Assembly (NCBI GenBank): GCA_905250115.1
Contig: CAJNOI010000009.1
Span: forward strand, 506,221 to 570,220
DNA length: 64,000 nt
DNA from: Adineta steineri
Taxonomy: Eukaryota > Rotifera > Eurotatoria > Adinetida > Adinetidae
Direction: 5' to 3'
Positions 24,301 to 36,546 of this stretch are shown one piece after another. The position numbers and the translations under genes are program-made. The notes below the pieces were generated by a model. It saw only the letters and a program-made list of their open reading frames with translations, did no database searches and was not told the DNA's origin. Numbering within the stretch: position 1 is the stretch's first letter; each line of letters begins with the position of its first letter.

Positions 24301-27300
24301 GTAATGTTGTACTAATACACATTATCTATTTCGATATTATTTCTATATCTAGTCATTATTGTCTTTCATTTCTTTCTTGATTGATAGGAGAACAGTCTGC
24401 CAGTTGAATGAAAAAGAACCGAAAAACATTTGTTCTCACGGATGTATGTGTCCTGTTTTGCAAGTTTTATTCTAAAACTGTACTCTCTAAAAATACCTAT
24501 AAGGTAGCTGTAAAAGGGTGGGTGTGGGTAATACTCTTCTCTTCACCCATATCCACACCCATTTAATTAAAGGCATGTGACCAACAATTACCTTTATGTT
24601 GTCTTCTGACTATTCGTACGAGCAAGAAATATATGAAGTTGACAAGTTGAGGAGTGATCAGTTTTAGTGCCATTGTAAGGCCACTGATCATAGATATCAT
24701 TGCAATTATTATTTCAACGAAATTATTTTTGGATGCTGTGACAGAATAAGTACAATAGGCTGGTGCACATGCTTTCCAGTAAAGATCGTATGAAAATGCA
24801 AAGTTCCACTGTTCGACCATGAGCTCTTTAGCTATTGTTGATATTGTAGTATTTGGCGGAAAACGACTTAATGTTCCATTATAAATCAAAGGAGGAACAT
24901 TGAACTTCGATATGCTAATAGAAAAAACAAGTGTATACATGTGAGGTTGGATGAATATTTAAATAATTTCCTGTCGGATTTATCTGGAAGTTTTCAGTTA
25001 ATCTCGACATGCTCTATCGATTAATATATCACTATATTTTTTTGATACCTCAAGAACTACTTGAAAACAAGCTCATATACGGATTTTTTGTAACAAGTTT
25101 TATTGTTTATCGTTGTTGAATTGGATTGGAGTCTTATTTCATAGTTTATATTCTAATTTCAAATCAATATTGACTTGTTCGGTATGATAATATAGCGGCT
25201 TTTATATAATAATGTTCGACGATCATACAGATCGCTCTTCATTACAATCACCTATCTGATAGTTACTATTTCCTTTTGATTTGATCAATCACTTAATTAA
25301 TCCTTTCACAGGCGATGAAAATCTTTCGATTGAAATTATGTAGATATACTATAGTGGCATATTCTAAAATAGTTTTTGAAGGACGAGAAAAATAATAGGC
25401 TGGTAGATACAATACACTAGGGTCTGTTTAGCGAGAAAAATGTATCTTTGAAGCAAATACTCAGACAAATCTAATATAGATATAGAACTGATATTTCAAA
25501 AATTCGATAGAAAAATAATGTGCGTAAGGATCTTCTAGAAAGATATGTAAGATACAACTAAATTGATCATAAGAGTCGATATAGTGTGTCGATATCTATT
25601 AGGAGCACGAAACATATTCTGAAATAAATTCAACAGAAATTGATCTAATCACGACCTAACTTCATCTACTTACAATTCTGAATTATAACTTGTGTAGTTG
25701 AGTACCATTGACAAACAGTCGGAATCTGAATACAAGCATTCAAGTGTCGAGGACAGAAGAGAATCGATGTTAAAACAGCCTACAATCGAGCCTGGTACTA
25801 CATAGACAGGAACGAAATAGACATGCAGGTATCCCGTATGGCATTCATATAATTGTGCTGGTTGTCGACAGTTAAGATCAGTAGCACAAGTGCAGCGGTT
25901 GTCTGGAAACTTATAAATATTGCTCATAAATGAAGTGATATTTGATAAACCAGGTAAAAGAAATTCGCCCTGAAAACAAAAGGAAAACTTGTGTGTCGCC
26001 TTTAGCCAATCTTATAATATCATTTGTCCATTCAAAAATGAAAAGTCTCTCGCAAAATATCCTGTTCTATTATCGGACTTTTAAAAGAAGACTATCGGAT
26101 AAAATTCTTGTAAGTTTTTAATATTGTCGTTTTTTTCTAGTCTTCTTTCATTTTCTTCTTTTGAAATCGTGTGCGATAGTCAGTCATTGATCCTTCTTCT
26201 TTCTTTATTCTCCTTTGAATCGTTTTTCTACCTTATTTGTTCTATTTTTGATGTCTGTTGTTGTTCTTCGTCGTTGTCCACAAAAACTTAAAAAAGTCAT
26301 TGAACTCTTACAAATATATTCCGTGATATCTCATTTTGGATGAAGGAAGTTTAGCTATCATCATATCTTTAGTAGCATTCGAGTGAAGCATTTTTTTTCT
26401 TTGACTCAAGACTTACCCACACCGATACATGGCCGTTTGTTTCATTTATCATGGTTCGGGTTATTACTGGTGCATTCCTAGAGTTTAATGCGTCGTCTTC
26501 AATTCCCGCATAAGGTTGATCAACTTGAGTGATAAGTTGTACAACATCGATAAGATGGTAAAAATCGCCAACTGTCAATTGATAGAACTGGGTGAACATT
26601 GCATTTAATTGACCATTGAAATCAATTTTACTAAGTAGATTTGAAGTGACAAAAGATTGCATAATGAAGCCATAGATCGCATCACTGACCCGGGTGTTTG
26701 ACAACTGACAGAGGTTCGACAATGTCTGAAAATTTCCGTACGCTTGGCGACGCCAGTCTGAGGTTGGAAAATCTTTATAGGTTGTGAGAAATAGTGAGAT
26801 CACATCATCTTTGATAAAGCCACTCGAGCACACTTGATGAAATGTTGGAGTCAACGAAATAAAGGTGTAATGCGGTATAACCATATTCGAGCAAGGACAT
26901 TTAAGTGTGTTCGGATATAATGCTTGCAAATGGTTATAGGTAGTGAACGATGGATTTGATATGTTTATTATAACAGTTTGAGTATCAAATGAATTGAATA
27001 GAAGAAGTATGATAAAGATGCCTAATGAAACAACAATGAAAATAAATATATTAACACAGCTGGATGGTGATCGATTTCTGTCAAATGAAAATTCATTAGC
27101 AGAACAACGGTCCAAGAAACTACGGAGAGCTATCGTTCCATGAGTACATAGAAACGTGTTTATTCAGTGATCTATCGAAATAAAATCAATCGATTGTCGA
27201 ATGTGTATCTTACAATTCACTTTCTCACTAAACTCATCCTCGAGATATTCTATTAATCGATTAAATCAGACGAGTAACAAGTCAGTAGAGTGAAGAGAGC

Positions 27301-30300
27301 GGGAGATATGCCCATTCTTCGATTTTTCGACATAAAGGTTCTACAAGTGTGACCTTCTCCTGAGCAAGATAGTAAATTGAAACGTTTAGATGAACTTAAC
27401 AGAAGGACACAGTGAGAGTGCGCTTGTTTTGCTTTTTGAAATGGTATAAATAAATAGTTTATAGATAGGTCTGAAACATCAGTTCCACAAGAAAGAACTG
27501 AGTAAATCACCGGACGAGCGTTACTTCTCGTTTAATGATCAATTGATGATTATTCTTATATTTATTTGATATATTCAGTTATATGTCATTTAACGTATCT
27601 TCAACCGGCTGATGAATTATGAAGATTGCATGTTATTTACTTCACAATGTTTTGTAATCCACGAATTAGTATCTCGATATGCTTATCTCTAACGTGAGAA
27701 TTGACAAAAACTTTTATAGTAAAATTAATCATACCCACAAACAAGATCAGATAGACGCGTGTCATTATCCGCTTTTTTTTCAGAGTGTTTTCTGTTCGAT
27801 CATCGGCCGAATTAAATAAATTCAACTGCTTTAACCATACACCGAATTTACGACCACGTTCCACAAAATATGCTACAGTGACAAAATATATATTGAGTTC
27901 TTATCAAGAATCTCTTTTTCTTTTAATAAGAATTTACCGAAGTCAGTATTGATGTTTGGTAAACGAAATTTTGTTTTTGCTGCGATATTGACTACCGAAG
28001 CTGCGATGAAACGAAGCATAATAACAAGACCACCATATAAACTAAGTAAGAGAGTGATTGTATACGAAAAATTGGTTTGATCTGTTATGGCGTATGTGCA
28101 AAATAAGGGAGCACAATCTTCTACATATTTCGAATAGTTGATCTTTGTTGACCATTCATCTACAAAGAGATAAGATAAGCGATTCTCGACGGAAACATTT
28201 TTTGGACTTGAAGATAGAATAGAACTTGTTAGATTCATCTAAACAGAAACAATTTGTAGAATAAATAAGATTTTGAAATACATACATTATTCAGAGATGG
28301 GAAATAGTTGAGAAATAGTACAAGACAATCAGCATCATACAAACAATCGAGTGTACTTTTGAAAAGAGCATCAAGTTCATAACATGCTTCCCAGAATCCA
28401 CTAACTCTTGTGACATTGTTATCGTAATTATAGTCAACGGCATAATCCAGGTGTACAAGATTCACACTAGAGAAAACAGCTGGATATGTGTAGTTGTCTA
28501 TATTAGACGAACCGCTGAAAACGCAGCTGCTTTCTGTGTGATCATATACAGGATAGCCGTCGAGCAACAGAAGAAAACCTGTAATGTCATCTAGGCTGCT
28601 AGCAGAAACAAATTGGTTGGATCGAGTTATTATTTGAAGAAACTGTAGGGTTGAAATGGTTTGGACATACAGATTGCTCTTAACACGTTCAATTGTAGCG
28701 TTCACCTGAGATTGAATTTGATCTTCTGAAGAGAATTGAATTGTGATCAGCTGATTATTACCAATTTCGTCTATGCCTTGCGAAACTGTATCATTAGAAA
28801 ACGAACAAAGAACAGCCAGCAATTTAAACTACATAAAAATGAAAAGAATCACATAGTAGCGAATAGATAATATATTATGATCATTTCTTGTCACCTTCTG
28901 ACAGTTTACTGATCAGTTTTGAACAATAAACATTTTGATTTACGATAATGATAAAAAGTATTCAAGCTATGCTTCTACAAATCATTACTCGACAACAAAT
29001 TAATATTCTCAGAAATGAAAAATGCTAAGAAACTCGCCATGACCACCGATATCTACGCACAAAATCTTAAATCATTTGAGTTATAGATGATACAGATATT
29101 GTCACTCGATGACCAGCAAATAGCGATGTTTGTTGGGTGTTAGTTATTCGTCAGATTGATCATGTTGATCTCTATACGATTTAAAAGTATCTAAAAAATT
29201 AGCAACAGGTACAATAAATGAAGAAGGGTGTGGGAGTGAGTGCGGATGGCGGCTGCCTGTTGGTGTATTATCACTACAACCACACTCACACCATCAAAGT
29301 ATGAGCTCTAAATCGATGAGACACTTCAAGCACCTCCCTCGTGAGTATCGTAGGAATATCATGTTTATTTCGACTCAAATTTTTAGAAACATTCTAATGA
29401 TCATGAAACCTCTTTATTGACAGAATTTCAGGTCATAATAGCCTCTTTCACTCATAAGTCGACTTCAACAACCCACATGTCCAAATTATTTTAGATTTCG
29501 ACTAGTGACCTCGAGATCTGCATATGGCTAAAATATGAACTTAGAAACAAAAGAACAATTCGGGTGCTTTTTTCATAAGTTTTAAAATTTACAAGAAAAG
29601 TCTGATGTATTCAGTTCCGCTAAAGAAGCTTCGCAGATCATTTCAACACATTTCGAATGTAATATACTCACGAGATGATTTGTGCTACTAATTCAGAACA
29701 CAAAGAGAATATATGTGTAATGATGAATATCAAACCTGAAGAGTTTTATTGCATGCAAGCAAAATAGATTCAGATTTCGAATATGTCATTTTCTGATATT
29801 AGACGTTCACTTTGACTCAGTCGTTTTTTCCTGCTGACAACAAAACGTGCCTCCGAAAAAAAACTCCACTCACTTGAGAACTGGCAGTTTGTCGGAAATC
29901 TTCCGTCCCAGGTCCAGGCGTATAGAGTGCTTCAATCCATTGTCGACTAGTAAAAATACTTGTGCAGACTGAATCAAATGAGATTGCATGGGAAACAAAG
30001 TCTGCGTAAAGTATGCTGATTGTTGAGCAAGGACATGAAAGTGTTTCACCGTGTTCCAAACGAAGATGATTGATTATAGATGGAGTGACGTGTGAGATGG
30101 TCACTAATCGACTTTGCGGATTTATCAAGGTGGCCATGATGAGAACATAGAAAGACACTAAAAAAACAAGGGTAATTGGAAAAAACCTCAATATTCTCAA
30201 AGATACTGTTTTTTCTCCGTTTTGCACTGTTTGCTATCATCTGGAATTCGTTTTGACAAATTTGAGTGCCCGTATCCTAAGTGAATCTCGTTTAATCGGA

Positions 30301-30948
30301 ACCTGTCAGATGAACTTACAATCAGACGATACAAGGCGATTTGATCCAGTCGGATATATACTGTCATAACTATTCCAATGCCTTCTGTCATTTTCCGGTG
30401 ATATGCACCTACCAGACTCATTAGGTTCCGATTAGATCCATGTTGTCAGAAACGATGAGACCCAACTAAAATAACCTATCGTATTATTATCTTATAACTT
30501 TTCTTTAATTCATCTTTTTCTTCTTGTGGGTGTGGGTGTGCATGTTAGTGTGAGGGTGAGTGCGGGTGTGGATTAAGAGGAGATAAGTATCTATATCCAT
30601 ACCCACACCCTGAAATGGCACTGAGCTGCTGGAGGCTCCAAACCTGTACTTACGCCTTTGCTCCATTCTCAATCTCAAGAATGCATTATCGATAACATTT
30701 ATTCTCCAAGAGTTTAATCATCAATTCATTCACAGATACATGCTTTATCTACAACAACAAACAAATTGACTTTACTTACCAATGAAGAGGCTAAGATACA
30801 GCCGAGTAGCATATCGTTGATGTTTAATAACTTTTGCTTGATCTCTTACTTGACCATCATTATTATCACCTTCAGCTTCATCATGAACAAAAATATTGTA
30901 ACTATATATTTGTTCAAAAAGCTGTAGAATAAGTCTCTTGGGATTCAT
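21388..30948 (-). CDS. three-unit polytopic membrane protein (11 exons)
   Basis: Exons on complement: 30948-30780, 30157-29874, 28828-28286, 28238-27938, 27872-27735, 27021-26417, 25969-25674, 24914-24592, 24187-23820, 22700-21643, 21589-21388. All ten junctions are GT..AG and all phases agree, giving 1428 residues. The protein has three homologous units. Each has a cytosolic TR(L/V)Y motif leading into a TM helix, an extracellular part opening with L-x-C-x-C-S (LSCPCSTIS, LKCPCSNMV, LECTCSVIS), a later STL(E/D)CxYD-type Cys motif, a C(A/S)Px(F/Y/I)C(T/S)Y motif, and a second TM helix of the LLSLYGGLVIML type. A seventh hydrophobic segment (FCFMLFLFSAVVIIISCF) and a short tail follow unit 3. 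I recall many similar uncharacterised proteins in bdelloids, but no known function. The two-TM, Cys-rich-ectodomain layout recalls DEG/ENaC channels only in topology. The first coding exon is preceded by an AG, so a further 5' exon is possible. Introns of 0.4-1.1 kb carry hairpin repeats. Confidence 0.8.
24515..24563. repeat. telomere-like short inverted repeat, copy H3 (intronic)
   Basis: GGGTGGGTGTGGG ... CACCCATATCCACACCCA, within the intron 24591-24188 of the three-unit membrane protein gene. Confidence 0.6.
29224..29293. repeat. telomere-like short inverted repeat, copy H4 (intronic)
   Basis: GAAGGGTGTGGGAGTGAGTG ... CAACCACACTCACACC, within the intron 29873-28829 of the three-unit gene. 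Confidence 0.55.
30524..30611. repeat. telomere-like short inverted repeat, copy H5 (intronic)
   Basis: TGTGGGTGTGGGTGTG and GTGCGGGTGTGG face CCATACCCACACCC. Lies in the first intron (30779-30158) of the three-unit gene. Confidence 0.65.
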
Positions 30949-31509
30949 CGCAAGGAACTAGAAAAATATGAACAAATCAAATTTGTAAGACTGGTGTACC
31001 CGACACCAGTCGCTTGTGATATATTTATGTGTGATATTCAGTTGGCTGTTGTTCTTTATTGAATTCACTAGAATTACTACATGATTGACTTCTAACGTGA
31101 GAACTTAAAAACTGTATGAAGAATTTCTTATCTGAAAGTTTAATTATTTATCAAATGAATATCAATGGGTTGACATCAAATTAGGCACAATATGACTTCA
31201 AAATAATGAGAAAAAAAGGTAGGGAAGTATTGAAACTATCGTCAAAGATCACACTGGTACAACACACATAATATTTACGTTAGAGTAGATCAGAAAAAAA
31301 GCAGATATAGGTAATAAAATTCTTCGTGTTTATCTATCGTTTTTAAAATATCTTGATTAATATTACGGAACTATCAGCAGTAAATTATATGTCTCAAAGG
31401 GAAACTTGGTCGATATTTGATAGGTAGAAATTGAACCTAGATCATTGAGAAAAAACATTCTTTACTGTTAAAAAGCGTTTATCTTAAAATTTCTCTCGAT
31501 AATTATGTA
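30949..31509. other. upstream spacer
   Basis: AT-rich region upstream of the three-unit gene; presumed to hold its promoter and possibly a short 5' exon. No coding sequence recognised. Confidence 0.45.
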
Positions 31510-31780
31510 TAGACATGACCCAAACCCAAACTGTTTGGGTTTGGTGAGTTTGGGTTTGATTATTGAGTTTGGGCTTGAGTTTGGGTATATGAGTTTCAGT
31601 TTGGGTTTGAATTTGGGTATTGAGTTTCAGTTTGGGTTTGGGTTTGTGCTTTTTTTAATCTGTAAAAGGAACTTTTTTGAATAAATTGATTGCAGTTAAA
31701 AGTAGACCCAAACCCAAACCCAAACCCAAACTCAAACTCCCAAACGGTTTGAATTTGAGTTTGGGTTTGGGTCATGTCTA
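31510..31780. mobile_element. TTTGGG-array element with perfect 23-bp inverted ends
   Basis: Left end 31510-31532 (TAGACATGACCCAAACCCAA + ACT) is the exact reverse complement of right end 31758-31780. The interior is an imperfect array of TTTGGG/TTTGAG hexamers on + (31533-31650), a short unique centre, and an opposite-orientation CCCAAA array (31706-31735). Taking GACATGAC as the inverted end, both sides are flanked by TA, as expected for a TA target-site duplication. No coding capacity. Confidence 0.8.
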
Positions 31781-33975
31781 ATATTGATGCATACATTTAT
31801 CTTATAGACAACGGGAAACTAGGAAATTGATGTAACACAGTTTGTGAGCAAAAGGATGATACAATGTAGTGTTGTTACGTCTAATTACCTTTTTCACTTT
31901 TGTATTCTACCAACACAAATTCTTACCTAGAACTCAATATTATATACTGTTTGAGAAAGACAACGAGAGGAAAAAAGAAAAAAATTCATCTGCGACTGCA
32001 GAAGGTGAGTATCCAATAGAGAATTGCATTTTGATGAGTAACACATGTGAAAAATGTAGTGAGAGTCGATAGCAACGGGGAGAGGAAAAAAGATTGACAG
32101 AAACTACTAAATTCAGAGAAAAAATAATGAATATAATGTAGTAGGAAATATGTTTTATGCTTTGTGTTGGCAACAGAAAAATGAAACTAAATGGATTCCT
32201 GGAACTTTTTCTTCATCTTAATTGCTGTCATCATAAGCATAAATCTCTAATTTCGAAGGTATCATATAATCATCTTAATATCAGTCAATCTAAATGTCAT
32301 ATAGCCATATTAATCAAGTTCTACATCTATATAGAATTAGTATAGTTCATTTCATCTGTAAGTGTCGAATAAGCACAAAACATATTTATATGAGTTTTAA
32401 ACGTATAAAGGAAAAATTAAAGTGACAAAGACCATTTTCAATCGAGGATTTGATGATCTGTAGTAAATAAATTTAAATAAATGACAATTAGTGCATGTTT
32501 TGATCCATCTATTGTCAAATAATTTATTAAATTGTTAACAGAATTTATGAATGATGAATCTTATCAATTTCTATATTTTGTGTTATATTACATTAATGTT
32601 GTTATAAATATTTGTTTACAAGTATAATTTTTTTTACAAATAAATTAGATAAGTCTAAACATCATAGTACTAAAAGATTACACTGTTTCTCATTTGAAAT
32701 GATGATTGTGGAAATGGATTAGATATATGTATGCTTCGAAATTAATTGGATGGATAGAATATTTCTTTTTTTTCTTTTCTTCTTTTAAATAGTGTTTCTA
32801 AAAATGAGTTAAATCTACATGCTCTTTATAATTAATTGTATTGAGAAAAATGCTTTTTTTTCTCTTTTCAACTTAAAATTTATTTAGCATGTAAAATAAT
32901 GTTGGTGAAAATAGATTAAATCTACGTCTTCTTCATAATTAAATATATGGATTGAAATTTAGTGTTTGTATAAGAATATCTTTAAAATCTCTGCTACAGT
33001 CGTTCGTTTTCTTTTATTTCTCGTCCTCAATGTTTTTGATATTATTTCAGATACGTTGCTAAGAAGTTTATATTTAACAATTTTTTCTAGATTGCACGAT
33101 AGTTTTATGATACCTAACGAAAGTGACTGATTTTTCTGGCCGAAGAAAATAATTGAAATATAGTCAAATACACTTTTATGGTTACATTATGTGTAGTCAA
33201 AGACAATAATCATATTCTAACTGTCTGAAACTAACGCGTTTCTTTCTGTTGATATTTATTGATGACGTTTGTTTGCTGTGTGTTTTAATCAGAAAATGTT
33301 ATTCTATTCTTTTTGTTTTTTTTCAAATGATATTTTCTACCTTTAAATCATATCAAATGGCTTTCTCTGCGGAGAAAGAGATAGTATTCAACTGATTACC
33401 AATAACTTTCCGAAATACTTGACTTCCTTTTGTCTTAGTCTTTCATAGTAACTACGTAGGTGTTTGTTTATATAGAAGTAGTAGATGAACTCTTACTCTC
33501 TTAGCAATAAAAAATAGGAAGATGATATTAACTGAAAATTAAATATAAACTAGAAAATATTTTTAGTCAAATCAATGAAATTGTCATTTTTTAGACCATT
33601 TGAAGTATTTATTTTCTTCGATATATGCTACAATTTATTTGATTTTGTTGAACACATTTTGTCGTAAGAACATGCCTCAGGTGCTACGCGCTAACCATTA
33701 CTTGAGAAAAGGAAGAAAAAGATTTTCTTCATTTTTTCTAAAGTTATCAAAGTAAACGTTGATGAAGATTGTGTTCATGAATAAATTAGAAACTATGTTG
33801 CTTCAAACATGTTGATTATAACACGTTTCTTTTTCTATAATTGTTATTGTCTATGGAGAATAACATAATCAAGAAAAGAGTTTCTTTGATTTGATGTGCT
33901 TTAGCGTTTTTCCGAGAAATTCATTTTTAGCATATCTACATTTGAGAGATTGTATATCATAGATATAATGAACAT
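31781..33975. other. AT-rich spacer with degenerate tandem repeat
   Basis: No gene supported; short frames near 31869-32345 have no recognisable features. At about 32697-32965 three imperfect ~100-bp units follow each other, each with a GATTA/GTTAAATCTAC...CTTC..AATTAA core and a poly-T stretch. Confidence 0.5.
32697..32965 (+). repeat. three degenerate ~100-bp tandem units
   Basis: Units start near 32697, 32795 and 32900. Units 2 and 3 share a TTAAATCTAC core followed by CTTCATAATTAA or the close variant CTTTATAATTAA; unit 1 is more diverged (GGATTAGATATATG). Divergence is high, so this is an old array. Confidence 0.45.
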
Positions 33976-34141
33976 AATAGGCATAATGAAGCTGATGAGG
34001 GTGCGGGCTGTAGTAGCAAGCGTGTGTGTTTCCTTCTTATAGACCCACATCCATACTCAGGTCTTTCCACCTCACACCTTCCCCTACACACACAGTCACA
34101 TCCTCATTATGCCCATTAAGCCTCATGTGTCCATTATGCTA
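33976..34141. repeat. inverted repeat element with telomere-like interior, copy H6
   Basis: Ends AGGCATAATGAAGCTGATGAGG and, reversed, GGGCATAATGAGGATGTG form inverted arms. The interior contains GTGCGGG, GTGTGTG, ACCCACATCC and CACACACAG stretches. Related in style to the other GTG/CAC hairpins but longer and less perfect. Confidence 0.5.
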
Positions 34142-34385
34142 ATGGTAGCTACTTGAACTGTTCAGTCGGTCAGACAAGGAAATTCAATTGCTGGAAATTC
34201 ATGTGATATTTAAGATTCACACAGTTTCCTGGAGAACGCTGTAACGCATTATATGTGGTTCCGAGTGAAACCGAACGGTTTCGGCCACTGGACCAATTCA
34301 ACGGGAATATTGCTTACATGAAATTTTCGGAATACCACAGAACCGGCCATTTCCGTGCCGGATTGTTCGACCTGGAGTAGGTTGG
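34142..34385 (-). repeat. dispersed repeat, copy 2
   Basis: Its end TTCCGTGCCGGATTGTTCGA + CCTGG (34351-34375) is the reverse complement of the end at 12196-12220 with one mismatch. The segment 34230-34375 is richer in GC than its surroundings. Full extent uncertain; no open frame of its own. Confidence 0.45.
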
Positions 34386-35044
34386 GTGATGAACACATTT
34401 TTTATCATGATATTCTGGATACGTGGTAGTAACAAAATTTTCAAAAGATTCATGCCAACAGTAAATAACAAAGCGATGGCAGTGAAATTATTATATGATA
34501 TGAGAGGCGCGGAAAAAAGAATATTGTTGGTCGCGTCTTTTTTTTTTCTTCTTTTATTAGTTGATTTTTTTTTATTTTATCTTGAAAACTTTTATGTAGT
34601 AATTTTTTTTCTATAATGAATAAAAATTATTCACATCATATATATTTCTTTTTTTGCCATTAAAATAAGAATTGAAAATAAATATGATGGAATATGATGA
34701 ACATTCGAAGAAAAAAAATAAATATAAGAAAAGCGAGAACAATTAACCTTTCACCATGTGTAACAACTAAATTTTAGTGAAGAAGCATATCGGTCAAATA
34801 TTTCTTGCCTATTTTCAGTCCATTGTGGGATGATGAGAAAGAAAAGAATAAACATGTATAATAGCCGATGAACATATCGTCTCTTTTTATGGGATTGTTT
34901 CTTTGACATAAACAGCATCGAGTATAATAAAGAGAAAATGAATGGGTAAGACATTTCTAATATAAATAAAATAATTTTATTTTGATCTATAGAATCTTAC
35001 TGATCAATGAAACATTTTTGTTATTACCAAATGGATCTTTTTCA

Positions 35045-35620
35045 ATGGAATACAAACAATTCTGGTGCATTTATAATACGAAAATTTGGCTTATTATTCA
35101 CTTTATTGTTACACTTTTTATTGATGCTGTACTTCTCAACGGCATTGCTCTACTATTATATATAATAACTGTATACTTTGTCTATTGTTATCGAAATCGT
35201 TTCAGTAATTCTGTCGAAAACAACTGGTTGAACATAAATGATCATGGGAGATATTCATCAATAATTACTATATTTGAAAAAGAAATGAAATTGATATTCA
35301 TTTATGTATATATATCTTTCTTCTATACATGGCTAGAATTGACGAATAGCAACTATATAGTAACATCTTTCAACCTTCTTCGATGGTCAATCGAAGCGTC
35401 ATTAGTTCCACAAATATTATTTTATACTTTTGCTGAATATTGCTTTCTTATACTTCCGGTGGATTTTATCGAAACATATCATTCATATTACAAATCCGCG
35501 ATAATAATAAAGATACCATTGTTCGTGTTGATGCGTTATGCCGAACTTGAATCTGACTTTTTTATCAATAGAATACAAATATCGCTTTTTAATATGTATT
35601 GTTACTTGTCTCAGAAATAA
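35045..35620 (+). CDS. hypothetical multi-pass membrane protein
   Basis: Open frame of 191 residues from an ATG (MEYKQFWCIYNTKIWLIIHF) to TAA. It has three or four hydrophobic segments (around FIVTLFIDAVLLNGIALLLY, LIFIYVYISFFYTW and QILFYTFAEYCFLIL) separated by charged loops. The frame is open upstream to an acceptor-like CTATAG at 34990-34992, so it could be an internal exon of a longer gene. I do not recognise the family; its position upstream of a GPCR raises the possibility of a decayed receptor, but no GPCR motif is seen. Another hydrophobic frame follows at 35752-36021 and may be part of the same relic. Confidence 0.35.
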   Translation: MEYKQFWCIYNTKIWLIIHFIVTLFIDAVLLNGIALLLYIITVYFVYCYRNRFSNSVENNWLNINDHGRYSSIITIFEKEMKLIFIYVYISFFYTWLELTNSNYIVTSFNLLRWSIEASLVPQILFYTFAEYCFLILPVDFIETYHSYYKSAIIIKIPLFVLMRYAELESDFFINRIQISLFNMYCYLSQK

Positions 35621-36071
35621 CATATCTATTTGAAATACATTAAATAAGGACGCGAGATTATTCGTTATTCATATATTAATAGTTTCCTGTACAGGATTAG
35701 AAACAATACTTTGTCCGGGGAGTAGCTCAATAATTTGAAATAAGCTATGTAATGAATCTTATATCAGATAAAAGCTCGTCAAATATGTTGTTTATTGGCG
35801 CTACATTGTGGGGTTATGAAAACTTCTTAGTGTTGAACTTAAGAAATTTTATGCTGTTTTTAGGATGGAAAATTATATTGGTAGTAATTCAAAAATGGGT
35901 AAAATTTTTTTCTTATATATTTTTATATGATTCGAAAGAGCTCGTCGATCTCTACAAAATTGTATGTATTAACATGCTTTTAAGCCTGTTTTCCGACAAA
36001 CAATTCAAAACAACTGCTTAAAATTTTTTAAACAAATCATATTTTTTATGAAAGAAAAATACTTGATTTTT

Positions 36072-36112
36072 CAGGGTGTGGGTGCATTATATCTATACCG
36101 ACACCCACACCT
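36072..36112. repeat. telomere-like short inverted repeat, copy H7
   Basis: GGTGTGGGTG (36075-36084) and CACCCACACC (36102-36111) form a perfect 10-bp stem with a 17-nt loop. Followed by a short (CA)n run. Confidence 0.75.
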
Positions 36113-36546
36113 ACTCACATCCACACACACACACATCTATATATTTATTCTAAGTATCGTGGTTATATAGATTTGCAACATATTTTGTGAGGAATCCATT
36201 AAATAAATTAAAATACTCTTTTGTATTCAGCAGATTGTAAACTACGACTTTTTGAAACAATAAAATGATTCACACTGATTTGATGTGTACTAGTGGAGAA
36301 AAAGATACTAGTATTTGAATTTAACCTTTATGTTCTGTCTTATACATTCTCATTTCATTTATCTTTATTCAATATGTATATAATGATAAAGAAAACTAAT
36401 ACATCACTATTTAAATTTTTTATCTTATATCAAAATGATTTCTCTCAAATTTCATTTCAATTAAAATAATCATCAATAGTCTTATCTATTTCTTTTTTAT
36501 TTTGTAATTCAAATAGAAATAAAACATTTGCAAGTAAACGATCATC

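Noticed and set aside
30190-30421. Minus-strand block MSLVGAYHRKMTEGIGIV with a GTAAGT donor inside the first intron of the three-unit gene
   Set aside because: Protein-like and has a donor, but including it as a cassette exon is not needed for a continuous frame and no acceptor was convincing.
34751-34954. 67-codon minus-strand frame MSYPFIFSLLYSMLF
   Set aside because: Partly hydrophobic but no family, no conserved start context, and within AT-rich sequence; too weak to call.
35700-35730. tRNA-like GGGGAGTAGCTCAATAATTTG
   Set aside because: Resembles a tRNA A-box but no anticodon arm, B-box (GGTTCRANTCC) or acceptor pairing follows.
20608-36112. Repeated GTGTGGGTG/CACCCACAC hairpins as a CRISPR array
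   Set aside because: Copies are kilobases apart, diverged, and lie in a eukaryotic genome without regular spacers.
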